Shown piece after piece: positions 8,919 through 17,530 of a stretch of DNA of 64,000 nucleotides. The position numbers and the translations under genes were made by a program. The stretch covers positions 10,033,001 through 10,097,000 of the forward strand of contig NC_079885.1 of the NCBI RefSeq assembly GCF_029227915.1. Reading direction: 5' to 3'. Numbering within the stretch: the first letter of the stretch is position 1; every line of letters begins with the position of its first letter. This DNA comes from Hydractinia symbiolongicarpus. Its lineage: Eukaryota > Cnidaria > Hydrozoa > Anthoathecata > Hydractiniidae. A model generated the notes under the pieces. It had not been told where the DNA came from. It saw only the letters and a list, made by a program, of their open reading frames with translations, and did not search any database.

Positions 8919-9499
8919 TCACGATTGTCCATGTATATCTTTGATAGAATATTTTCCATTGTTTTCTTGCTCTTCATCAACCTTCTTTTCAACCACCTTG
9001 GACGTTGAGAGCTGGGTGTGATTAATTGTGTGCGCAGCAATAAGCAAAGGTGTGAGAAACTTTCCGAAAGCTGAGTACATGAGAATCCCCAAGTCAGCCA
9101 TACTATCCCTGATGATGGGGTCCTTATCGATATCTTGCCTCAGGGCCTCGGGTACATGTTTATGGTATGAGTTGACAGTGCTTTGGCAGTCTTTGAGCCA
9201 TTTTCCTGGATTTCACGCTAAATGTACTCAGAGTACACCTTGTCGATAACCTCGTCTGATGCTTTGTCAATATAGGCTTCTGTACACTTCTTTGGTAGAA
9301 GGTGTGCCTTACCTTTACGTGCATCTTTCAAAGCCTGACGCTTGTTTTCATGTTGCTCAAGCGCTTCTGCTGGGGTATCTACAACATCGAAAATTTTAAC
9401 CAATTCAGACATATTTATTAATAGTCGTTTGTACTTTAGATAACCGAAGATGATCAAGATATACGGGAGGAGCATCGCGATCAGTAACAATACCTTCAT
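8919..9499 (-). pseudogene. Polinton membrane protein, broken; possible two-gene fusion
   Basis: The frame opens at ATG 9499 (context CAATAAAATG) with a membrane helix (LLLIAMLLPYILIIFGYL) and runs through a second ATG at 9411 (context TTAATAAATATG) into a charged helical domain (SELVKIFDVVDTPAEAL). A TAG at 9218-9220 and a frameshift near 9140 lead to a C-terminal hydrophobic segment (FGKFLTPLLIAAHTI) and an acidic tail ending at 8919. The start motif at 9411 suggests the true main gene begins there and that the short N-terminal membrane peptide was a separate gene, now joined. Function unknown. Confidence 0.5.
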
Positions 9500-9568
9500 T
9501 TTATTGGAGCTTTGTGCGCAAAGGTGAAGATTACAACACCTTCGGAACTATGCGGTAAAGCGCGCTAA

Positions 9569-10068
9569 CTACTCAGTGATAAAGCGGCTGCCCTTGAACT
9601 GATTTTCGATGGCCCACATTGGCTGCATATTTGTATAATGTAGTCTTGATAATTGTACCTCCACGCTGGGAGCAACACCATTTTCTTGATATTTAATCAG
9701 GATCTTATGGTCAAATTTCCAAGCACTTCTTTGCCCCAATTCATTCCGTCTCTGAATTGATCTTGGATGTGACCAATGAATGTGCAGATACCGCACCCCA
9801 GGTACTCGGTGGAAGCTATCTCCGTGTCATATCTTAAAGCATCGCGAATCCTGTTTAGAATAAGGTTATGTTGATACCCAGGAAAATCGCAGTCTTTGCA
9901 ATGACCCTTCTGTTTTCCATCTTGGCATTTCATACGTTCTCTTGAAGCCCTCATAACATCAAGGCATTTGATACATAGTTTTGTCAACTGACCATTACGT
10001 TTGTCGATTCTAAAATTATCTAGTGTAAAAGAGTGATTACATTTTGAACATTTCTTGATATCCTCCAT
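9569..10068 (-). pseudogene. HNH-like endonuclease with zinc-binding N-terminus, frameshifted
   Basis: From ATG 10068: a zinc-ribbon-like pair (CSKC ... CIKC) in residues 7-34, a further CKDC and a CGIC, then FRDGMNW. A frameshift near 9715 joins the next frame, which holds a FDHKILIKY segment matching the IDH..P signature of viral HNH nucleases, then LHYTNMQPMWAIEN and KGSRFI, ending at TAA 9569-9571. The His of the FDH triplet and the Asn in AIEN are kept. In the family such proteins nick or cut DNA; a role in Polinton replication or packaging is inference. A hairpin (10091-10115) precedes the gene. Confidence 0.6.
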
Positions 10069-10090
10069 ATTGGTTTTTTTTTGCTGTTGC

Positions 10091-10115
10091 TTTTGTGAAG
10101 CACTACTTCACAAAA
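10091..10115. terminator. Hairpin between polymerase end and HNH gene
   Basis: The arms TTTTGTGAAG (10091-10100) and CTTCACAAAA (10106-10115) pair perfectly around the loop CACTA. It lies between the 3-prime end of the polymerase remnant and the start at 10068. Confidence 0.5.
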
Positions 10116-10149
10116 TTTTGGACATGGAAACCTCAGTCATTATGTCTCC

Positions 10150-11016
10150 TTAGCTGCTAAATGATAATGACCCCTGGCAAATGTTGATATCTGGTCCGCT
10201 TATACGATCCGTTTGTCATCTGACCTACTAAGTGCCAGCTTATTCACCTCCTGTGTGTAGATTTGATGCCCCTTATTATGGATACAGACCTAGGTTTCTT
10301 ATATGTCAACACCATCCAGCGCTGGAAGTGATGGATTTCTTTGTGACACACTTCTTCACACCCTTGGCCTTGCGATCACCACCCTCTTTAGTTAAGGCTT
10401 TTTATGCATAGGCCTTCGCTCTTAATGTTATGAATTCGGTCATGACCTTTCCGCTTAATTCATCCTTTATTAGACCTACCACCTTTTTGTTTTTGCCGAT
10501 GGGGAGAAGCCTACCATCATCCTTACTATATTCAATCGTGTCAAAGCGTGTCTCTACATCATCGGCAATATCGCGGTAAAAGTCATCCGTTCTGATGTGG
10601 TACACGAATGAATCTGTGTCCATGTAACAGATCCGCAGCTTGCTACCGTACTTGGGCTGCATGTAGTCGTAGTGAAACTCGTACATGACGGTTTTTGACT
10701 GATCTAAAATAGCTTGACCAATATACACCGGCTTATTCATCTTGATTCCCGTCCTACCCATTTTAACACCCATGAGGTTTTCGCTTTCCCACCCCTGAAG
10801 TTTGGTTGCATGACGAGCTTCGTATAGGCAGCTTCATTCGTGACTAGCTTGATATTCCGATGATTACGGATATTCTCCATGGTTTTACCAAACACCGAAA
10901 TGTTCATTAGCTTATAGAAGTCCTTCTCAAAGTCGTTCTTGGTGGCAGTTCTCAGCCTTGTGTTATGGTCTATATAGTCCCGGAGCCAAGGCTTTTGGTT
11001 AAACTGGATAACTCTC
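10150..11016 (-). pseudogene. POLB: Protein-primed family B DNA polymerase, C-terminal part
   Basis: Would replicate the element. The reading on the minus strand has the polymerase B block around [20 protein letters not shown] (about 10850-10910), a frameshift near 10770, then QAILDQSKTVMYEFHYDY (10660-10720) and the catalytic YMDTDSF motif (about 10606-10626), then KNKKVVGLIKDELSGK and LRAKAYA. After a TAA near 10402 the C-terminal region continues through several stops and shifts to about 10150. The exonuclease, TPR1 and first palm parts are absent: the gene stops at the 11016-11131 palindrome. YxDTDS and the compact palm match Polinton polymerases. Confidence 0.8.
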
Positions 11017-11131
11017 AACCTCGTCCCCAGGGCATCTTGTATCTTTTCTGACCCTGGGACGGCGATACGAACATGTTCGTATCGCCGTCCCAGGGTCAGA
11101 AAAGATACAAGATGCCCTGGGGACGAGGTTG
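11016..11131. repeat. Perfect 116-bp palindrome, 58-bp arms, no spacer
   Basis: Positions 11016-11073 are the exact reverse complement of 11074-11131, with the centre in CGAACATGTTCG. TGGATAACTCT occurs just before the left arm (11005-11015) and overlaps the end of the right arm (from 11130). The left arm reads as polymerase coding sequence; the right arm is its inverted copy. Confidence 0.9.
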
Positions 11132-11207
11132 GATAACTCTGTGCACTTTTTTGATCGATCGAGATCGGTAATACCGTCGCCAAGCCGTATTTTGTTAATG
11201 TCAGCAT
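11131..11207 (-). pseudogene. Fragment of the RLGDxITDL Polinton ORF
   Basis: The minus strand reads a short [17 protein letters not shown] stretch, like DIGKYKMRLGDAITDL at 6984-7121. It is the last Polinton-like sequence before the unassigned DNA beginning about 11208. Its presence beyond the palindrome suggests that a piece of this or another Polinton was joined here. Confidence 0.4.
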
Positions 11208-11751
11208 TATTCCCGTTAGTCGCTATTGCGCATGCGTAGGATTTTATCGGTATTTCCCGGAATCGCCGGATTTATCGGATTCGGGGAATTCGGGATTTAG
11301 GAAATTTCCCTTGTCGTCGTCGTCGACTGTCCCAGAACGCACATTTTCCTATCTCTATTTAAATACTTACTCAGCTCCGTTGAGTTTGTAAAAATACCTA
11401 TAACGCTTCTGCTTTGACTGCAAAGTCCTTTTGAACACTTCCACTGTGAGAATTAAATCACGTTATTTCCCGGTAAACCAAGCTTAAAGGCTTTTTCTCC
11501 TTTTCGACTAGAGACCAGGGCGTCAGGCGCCCAACACAAAAACCGCCCTGATTTCTTTTTTGCATGGCTTTTGCTGAGGCCAATTAATAATGGTAGCGAA
11601 GATACGTGCGGTATCATGCTGGATCTGGTTGTCCATATGAAAGTAAAGTCTAGACAGGTGAAATAACCTCTAGCTAGTTAAAAGATGGAAAATCGTGCAG
11701 CTAAAAGCTGGCATATCAGAGGGGGTTACACAGTTCCCTCCTCTCAGCTGA
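11208..11751. other. Unassigned stretch between Polinton and inverted-repeat element
   Basis: No coding frame of note. It contains a short GTCGTCGTCGTC run near 11311 and a GC-rich GGGCGTCAGGCGCCC near 11519. The stretch resumes at 17476 on the far side of the inserted elements. Its moderately high GC suggests it belongs to another repeat, but I cannot name it. Confidence 0.4.
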
Positions 11752-12057
11752 CAGTCAGGGAAATCCTCTTAATTAAGCTGTATAAGCTGTATAAGATAAA
11801 AAACTCACACTATTTCTAGGTCCCTGAGTTTAAGTTTAAGGGAAAAGTATAACTAACAAAAAGAGTCAAAAGGTATATAAGACAGCACAGTGAAGGCTGT
11901 ACCAATCCGGTAAACCAGCCCTACCAGTTTAACACTTGCTGTGAAAGTGAGAAATTATAACCGGAAAGGCTGTAACCGGTAATCAGCCCTACCAGCTTAT
12001 TAACATTTGCTGTGAAGTTTTGGTTAGAGTTGAATTGGTGAGCTTTGTCCTTAAACT

Positions 12058-14178
12058 ATGTCTGCTTTCAAATCTAAATGTGAAATACCAGCTCGACGAG
12101 AAAATAGACCAACCTGGTATAAAACTCACGTAAAGCTGAATGAAATTTTGAAGAGTCGTAAACCCGAAGTAATTTTAATTGGTGACTCCCTTGTATCTAA
12201 TTTGTCAAGGTACAATGCTGTATGGGACAACTACTTCACACCACTCAATACCACCAACCTTGGTATTGGTGGGGACAAGGTAGAAAATGTATTATGGCGA
12301 GCTTTAAATATCAACCTTCCATCATCCTGTAAGACTGTAGTCATTCTTTGTGGTACCAACAACCTACATAACAGTGTACCTAAAGACATTGCGGATGGTG
12401 TAACATCTATAGGTATTGCGCTTCGTAAGAAAAAAGCAAACTTGAGGATTATTGTGTGTGGAATTCTATCTCGTGATTTCCATATTTCTAACTTATGGAG
12501 AAAAATAGATGATGTCAACTGTTCTTTGAGTAAAATTTGTTCAAAGAAAAACCTTGAGTTTTTAATGCCAGAAACGGATTGGGTATGTAGAGACAATACT
12601 CTAAATATGTCTCTGTACTATGGGGATTGCTTACATCTAGTCAAGAAAGGTAATGAAAAGTTGGCCTTATCTATTACTTCGGCCATCAAGATAAACGCTA
12701 GTAGGATAAATGTTTGCACTAGTGAACATAACTGTAAAAAGATGAACAATACAACCAAAATACCATTTATATTTCATGAATGTGATTATGTTCATCAACC
12801 TCCAGTAAGTGCACAAACTGAAATTCCTATTAGATACGAAAAAAGGCTGAAAAAGAAACGCGAAAAAACAGTAAAACTAAAAACTGTGAAACGAAAAACT
12901 AGTGAACCTACTCGTAAAAAGGTACCAACAACGACAAGTAATACGGAACTTAACAACTTGTTTCGTGATAAATTAACACAAGGTAAAAGGAAAACGCAAA
13001 CCAAAATTTTTAATTTTCATTTATTTTTTAACATAATTTTCTGTTTGTTTTTTATTAACTGTTCAATTTCAATTTTTGAAAATATTAAGCCTGAATTTGT
13101 AAATAGCACTATATTAAATAGTAAGACAATTTTACCTGTTCATAAATTATTATTCTCACCTTTTTATATTTATAATCAAACCTTTGACGGTTTGAAAGGA
13201 GAAAAAAACAGTATTAACCTGCAGAAAGAACTGGCCAATAACTATGCAAACATTTACATTCCTGAAAATATTTTTATATTTTTCGTCTTCATCATAATTA
13301 ACTTTCTTAAAGTTATGAGCTGTAGAAAGAGAAACTTATTGCTTGCATCAGCTGGTTGTTTCTTTCAAATTGCCATAGTTACACTTGTTGTACATAGTTA
13401 TCACAATGAAGTTTGTAAATACTCCAAACTTGAGCGTTGTAACAAATCATCTTTCTTCGTGCCTGAATCTGTAGCTCTTTGTAACGAAATTACTAATAAG
13501 AACTTAGAAACTAACATCAAGTACTATATGTTGTCTTTTCTTGTTTTAAGCAGGAAAAACCAGACAAACTATCTTTGTTCATTGATTCTTCTTTCTGGTG
13601 ACATAAGTCTAAACCCTGGCCCTCCTGTGGATATGACAACTGTGAATGAGGACTGGAACGTGTTCAAGAAGCGAGGGTTTCATATGGCTCATGTCAACAT
13701 TAATTCGCTTTTACCTAAAATTGATGAACTTAGGGCAATAGCGTTCTCAACTAAAATAGCTATTATTGGTATAGCAGAATCTAAACTAGATAATACTGTA
13801 ACAGATTCTGAGGTATCTATTGAAGGCTATAACCTCCTTAGATGTGACAGAAACAGGCATGGAGGAGGTGTTGCTTGCTTTATTAGAAATGATATTTGTT
13901 ACAATTCTCATAAGCGACTTTCAGAAAATTTGGAATGTGTCATGTTTGATGTTTTATTTCCTAAAACAAAGCCTTTCACTGTTGGAGTGTTTTACAGACC
14001 ACCAGATCAAAATAATTTTGTCAATAATATTTCAGATGAATTTACTACATTAGATTTTGATGAGAAAGAATTCTATCTCTTGGGAGACTTTAATATCAAT
14101 ACTCTTTGTAATGGTAGAAGTATTTTTAAAATGAATAAGACAGCACTTAAGAGTGAGTTGTTCGCTTTATGGCCTTAA
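12058..14178 (+). CDS. LINE polyprotein: SGNH esterase, membrane segments, 2A, endonuclease
   Basis: 706 codons from an ATG. Residues 36-210 are an SGNH/GDSL esterase: GDSL (42-45, nucleophile Ser44), GIGGD (69-73), CGTNN (98-102), and D190/H193 in DCLHL. A basic linker (about 260-320) is followed by strongly hydrophobic segments at about 317-342, 399-420 and 427-446 and a shorter one before the 2A site. GDISLNPGP at 514-522 (13597-13623) matches the 2A ribosome-skipping consensus and would release the upstream half. The rest is the AP endonuclease: HVNINSLLPK, GIAESKLD, YRPP and GDFNIN. The frame is lost near 14160 by an indel; SDHQ of the endonuclease lies in the next frame. Confidence 0.85.
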   Translation: MSAFKSKCEIPARRENRPTWYKTHVKLNEILKSRKPEVILIGDSLVSNLSRYNAVWDNYFTPLNTTNLGIGGDKVENVLWRALNINLPSSCKTVVILCGTNNLHNSVPKDIADGVTSIGIALRKKKANLRIIVCGILSRDFHISNLWRKIDDVNCSLSKICSKKNLEFLMPETDWVCRDNTLNMSLYYGDCLHLVKKGNEKLALSITSAIKINASRINVCTSEHNCKKMNNTTKIPFIFHECDYVHQPPVSAQTEIPIRYEKRLKKKREKTVKLKTVKRKTSEPTRKKVPTTTSNTELNNLFRDKLTQGKRKTQTKIFNFHLFFNIIFCLFFINCSISIFENIKPEFVNSTILNSKTILPVHKLLFSPFYIYNQTFDGLKGEKNSINLQKELANNYANIYIPENIFIFFVFIIINFLKVMSCRKRNLLLASAGCFFQIAIVTLVVHSYHNEVCKYSKLERCNKSSFFVPESVALCNEITNKNLETNIKYYMLSFLVLSRKNQTNYLCSLILLSGDISLNPGPPVDMTTVNEDWNVFKKRGFHMAHVNINSLLPKIDELRAIAFSTKIAIIGIAESKLDNTVTDSEVSIEGYNLLRCDRNRHGGGVACFIRNDICYNSHKRLSENLECVMFDVLFPKTKPFTVGVFYRPPDQNNFVNNISDEFTTLDFDEKEFYLLGDFNINTLCNGRSIFKMNKTALKSELFALWP

Positions 14179-16135
14179 ACAATTGATTGTTGAGCCTACA
14201 AGGGTAACTTGTGCTACTGCAACAGTTATTGACCACTTTTTAACAAATTGTGTTGGTAAAGTTTCTCAAAGTGGAGTTTTAAATGTTGGACTATCAGATC
14301 ACCAAATGATTTTCTGCACCAGAAAAGTCAAAAAAGTCAAGTTTAATACCCACAAACATATCAAATTTCGATCTTTTAAAAACTACACAAAGGAACAGTA
14401 TCAGGGTCTCCTAAGGGATACAAACTTTCCAAATTATAATGAGTTCACGGACATTGATCTGGCCTACTCTGATTTTTTGACAAAACTAATGTCAGTAATA
14501 GATACTATAGCACCTACTAAAGAGGCCAGAATTAAATGCAACTCCCAGGAATGGTTTGATGGTGAGATTGCAGACAAGATTGCTACTAGAGATAAACTTT
14601 TTAAAAAGTTTAAGAAGTCAAAATTACAAATTGATTCTGACCTCTGGAATGAAGCAAAAAGTAATGTGCAAAATTTGATCAATAAAAAGAAAAAAGAATA
14701 CTATAAAAACAAAATAACAGAAAACACAGGCAAGCCTAAGGAACTATGGAAGACTCTAAAGTCTATGGGACTTGAGAACTCAAAGAAGTCAGATCCGAAC
14801 TACTGTCTAAAGGATGAGGATGCCTTACGTTTTGATACAAAATCAAAACTAGAGATATTTAAGAACTTTTTCTCTGGTCTAGCAGATGGGCTGCTTCAAA
14901 ATCTTTCTAAGCCCTCAAATAGATTTGGGATAAATGCTGTCATCTCATATTACAAATCGCTAAACATTGGAAACAAAATATTCAATTTTCAGCAAGTCTT
15001 AGAAGAAGATGTGCTGAATTTGCTGAATGATACTAGTACAACAAAAGCACCAGGACTTGATACTATATCTGGAATTTTCTTGAAGGATGGTGCTGATGTT
15101 CTCTGCAGACCAATAACTCAATTATGTAATCTTTCTATCTCACTGTCATCTTTCCCTAGTGAATGTAAGATAGCTAAACTTAAGCCACTATATAAGAAGG
15201 GATCAAGAACTGATCCAAAGAATTACCGCCCTATATCTTTGCTTCCTCTTTTTTCTAAAATTATTGAAAGAGTGGTCCATAACCAAACACAAGCTTTCTT
15301 AGACGAAAACAATATATTATTTAAATTTCAGTCTGGCTTTAGAAGCTGTCATTCAACAGATTTTTGTCTATCATATATACATGACAAAATTTCAAAAGGT
15401 TTTGATGCAGGCTTGCTGTCTGGTATGATCCTCATTGACCTACAAAAAGCTTTCGATACCATCAACCACTCCATACTTTTGGAAAAATTAGGAACTCTTG
15501 GATTTTCATATGAAGTAATTCTTTGGTTCAGGTCTTACCTTGCAAACAGAACATTTTGTGTGTCAATAGATAACTTATCATCTAATCCAGGTAAACTGGA
15601 ATGTGGTGTTCCCCAAGGTTCTATCTTGGGTCCACTTCTGTTCTTACTTTATGTAAACGATATGCCACAAGCTTTAGTACAATGTGATCTTTTTCTCTAC
15701 GCAGATGATTCATGTCTCTTATTTCAACACAAAGACATAACTGAGATGGAAAATGCTCTTAATACAGACTTCAGTAATTTATGTGATTGGTTTGTGGACA
15801 ACAAACTCAGCATACACTTTGGTGAAGATAAAACTAAGTCTATTCTTTTTGCCTCCAGGGGAAAAATTAAGAAAGCAGAAAAACTTAATATTTCCTACAA
15901 TGGAGTAGAAATCAAGCAGCATACGAAAGTTGAATATCTTGGTTGCATCTTTGACCAATCACTGTCTGGTGAGTCAATGGCCTTACATGTGATTAACAAA
16001 ATTAATGGCAAAATTAAATTTCTTTATCGTCAAAGCTCAATTTTGAACAAGGATCTGCGACGACTTCTTTGTAACTCTTTAATTCAACCACATTTCGACT
16101 ATGCCAGTACTGTGCTTCTGTTTACAAAAAAGTAG
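14153..16135 (+). CDS. LINE endonuclease end and reverse transcriptase
   Basis: Continues the polyprotein after the frameshift; there is no ATG at the junction, so it is not a separate gene. It begins with the endonuclease C-terminus (IVEPTR, VGLSDHQMIF) and a basic linker, then the reverse transcriptase: KAPGLD, NYRPISLL, FQSGFR, DLQKAFDTINH, GVPQGSILGPLLF and the catalytic LYADDSCLL (about 15697-15723), then the thumb (VEYLGCIFD). Apart from the junction the frame is open for 660 codons with all catalytic Asp residues kept, so this copy is young. It ends prematurely at 16135 because of a small deletion near 16110. Confidence 0.9.
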   Translation: MSCSLYGLKQLIVEPTRVTCATATVIDHFLTNCVGKVSQSGVLNVGLSDHQMIFCTRKVKKVKFNTHKHIKFRSFKNYTKEQYQGLLRDTNFPNYNEFTDIDLAYSDFLTKLMSVIDTIAPTKEARIKCNSQEWFDGEIADKIATRDKLFKKFKKSKLQIDSDLWNEAKSNVQNLINKKKKEYYKNKITENTGKPKELWKTLKSMGLENSKKSDPNYCLKDEDALRFDTKSKLEIFKNFFSGLADGLLQNLSKPSNRFGINAVISYYKSLNIGNKIFNFQQVLEEDVLNLLNDTSTTKAPGLDTISGIFLKDGADVLCRPITQLCNLSISLSSFPSECKIAKLKPLYKKGSRTDPKNYRPISLLPLFSKIIERVVHNQTQAFLDENNILFKFQSGFRSCHSTDFCLSYIHDKISKGFDAGLLSGMILIDLQKAFDTINHSILLEKLGTLGFSYEVILWFRSYLANRTFCVSIDNLSSNPGKLECGVPQGSILGPLLFLLYVNDMPQALVQCDLFLYADDSCLLFQHKDITEMENALNTDFSNLCDWFVDNKLSIHFGEDKTKSILFASRGKIKKAEKLNISYNGVEIKQHTKVEYLGCIFDQSLSGESMALHVINKINGKIKFLYRQSSILNKDLRRLLCNSLIQPHFDYASTVLLFTKK

Positions 16136-16505
16136 CAGATCACATGTAGGTGCTACGGATTTTAAGGAAATAAATTGGCTACCAGTTGGCGAAAGGTTTA
16201 AAGTATGCGTAAACAATCATGCATATAAATTTTTTCAGAAAAAATGTCCTCTGTACATGTCTGATGTATTTATTCCATCAAGTCATAGAAGAGCTTCGAC
16301 TCGTTCATCATTCCAGAGGCTTGAACAATCTTGTGTAAAAACATCCCAAGGTCAACAGTGTCTTTCCTACCTTGGACCCTCCTTATGGAATACTCTTCCT
16401 GAGGGTCTTAAAAGATCTAGTACTACAAACAGTTTTAAACACAACCTAAAAAAGCACTATTTTGATGTTATAACGAGAAGGGACTCAGATGATTTTGTGA
16501 ATTAA
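16101..16505 (+). CDS. LINE C-terminal domain after a small deletion
   Basis: The end of the same polyprotein in another frame: INWLPVGERFKVCVNNHAYK, then SLWNTLPEGLKRS and TTNSFKHNLKKHYF, the conserved C-terminal motif of CR1/L2-type LINE proteins, stopping at TAA 16503-16505. Comparison with normal spacing suggests roughly 70-80 bases are missing between HFDYAS and FCLQ. The open 3-prime UTR follows to about 16795. Confidence 0.8.
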   Translation: MPVLCFCLQKSSRSHVGATDFKEINWLPVGERFKVCVNNHAYKFFQKKCPLYMSDVFIPSSHRRASTRSSFQRLEQSCVKTSQGQQCLSYLGPSLWNTLPEGLKRSSTTNSFKHNLKKHYFDVITRRDSDDFVN

Positions 16506-17530
16506 ATTCATATGATCTTTTGATAATCCTTTCGTTTTCGTTTTGCTTATCTTTTTTTCTATAAGGGTAGAAATGGACCACAATGGAAATCTCGCCTTGG
16601 CTTGTTTTGTGTTATCCAGCCATCAAACATATCAACACTCAGGAAAATTGCATTTAATTTTATTTTATATTTTTTATGATACATTTTAATATTATATATA
16701 GTTTATTATTTTATTTATTTGTTTTCAATTTCTTTTTCTCTGTAAATATTTTTAACGATTTTATAATGATGGCAAATATAACTTACTTACTTACTGTACA
16801 GCTTAATTTGGATGTCAGCTTAATTAGGATGTATCATACAGCTTAATTAGGTGACATACATCTAAATTAGGAGGTAGAAAAAGTTTTTCCCCAATTTCTC
16901 GAAAAATGTAAATTTTAGCAGAATCACCGCCGCAGCTCTTTCATCATCAGTTTGACCACTACATTATAAAAAAAGAATGGTATCTCCTGAACCCCGGGTT
17001 CAAAAGATATGGATAAAGAATGCTAGAAATCGCGAACCCGGCGTCAAATAATACGCCGGTCATGTAGTTTCACTTTAACTTGTTCGAATTCATAATGGCA
17101 GCAACCCAAGTCCGGTGTAAATTGAAACAACGGTTCATCGTAGCGATAGTCTATTTAAGCTGTACTGCATCCTAGTTAGGATGCACGTCACGTGATACAG
17201 CCTATTTAAGCGGACATTTTTAAAACTTCAAATTTAGCGGATCTCCGGGGTGCTACGAAAGAACTAATGTATTGGAGATGTTAATATGCACGTAAATATT
17301 GGATTTATTGAGTTAGATAGATGCTAAAATTCAGTTAAATGTGTGTTTTCGACGATCAAAGTTTTGTACATCTTAATTAAGCTGTAGAACGCCTAATTAG
17401 ACTGTATGATACATCCTAATTAAGCTGACATCCAAATTAAGCTGTACAGCTTAATTAAGAGGATTTCCCTGACTGGCTGAGACTGGTCTGATTAAAATTA
17501 AATGTTAATGCATCCGACGAGGCGAGGGGC

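Larger units (their letters stand above)
1..11207. mobile_element. Polinton/Maverick DNA transposon, truncated and decayed
   Basis: The stretch is more GC-rich than the AT-rich remainder and carries the hallmark Polinton gene set: integrase (5908-6920), packaging ATPase (7380-7971), major capsid protein (4288-5464), a family B DNA polymerase fragment (10150-11016) and many small membrane or coiled-coil genes packed on both strands without introns. Most genes hold stops or frameshifts, so this copy is dead, but frames are still readable, so it is not ancient. The left end lies outside the window. The right end breaks in the polymerase at a perfect palindrome, after which only about 76 bases of Polinton-like sequence remain. 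No terminal inverted repeat is visible. I see no adenain-type cysteine protease in the window, although most Polintons carry one. Confidence 0.9.
11783..16795 (+). mobile_element. CR1-like non-LTR retrotransposon, nearly full length
   Basis: Bounded by the two halves of the interrupted DNA element, with CTGTA shared at both joints. The leader of about 275 bases contains two imperfect copies of an 80-90 base unit (GTAAACCAGCCCTACCAG ... TTTGCTGTGAA, about 11892-12020). One long reading encodes esterase, membrane segments, 2A motif, AP endonuclease and reverse transcriptase. Two lesions break it: a single-base-type frameshift near 14160 and a deletion near 16110. The 3-prime end is AT-rich and finishes in ACTTACTTACTTACTG, the short tandem tail usual for CR1-type elements in place of poly(A). 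Confidence 0.9.
11752..17475. mobile_element. Inverted-repeat DNA element, split by a LINE
   Basis: The outer ends CAGTCAGGGAAATCC (from 11752) and GGATTTCCCTGACTG (to 17475) are inverted repeats, flanked by the 5-bp duplication GCTGA (11747-11751 and 17476-17480). The first 31 bases (11752-11782) are separated from the remainder (16794-17475) by the CR1-like LINE. The interior is full of CTTAATTAAGCTGTA-type motifs in both orientations and has no gene, so it is non-autonomous; intact length would be about 710 bp. A related copy starts at 46205. The superfamily is not clear from a 5-bp duplication. Confidence 0.75.

Noticed and set aside
1-11207. Adenain-type cysteine protease gene of the Polinton
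   Set aside because: I looked for the His..Asp..Cys pattern in all small frames and found none; it may lie outside the window or be lost.
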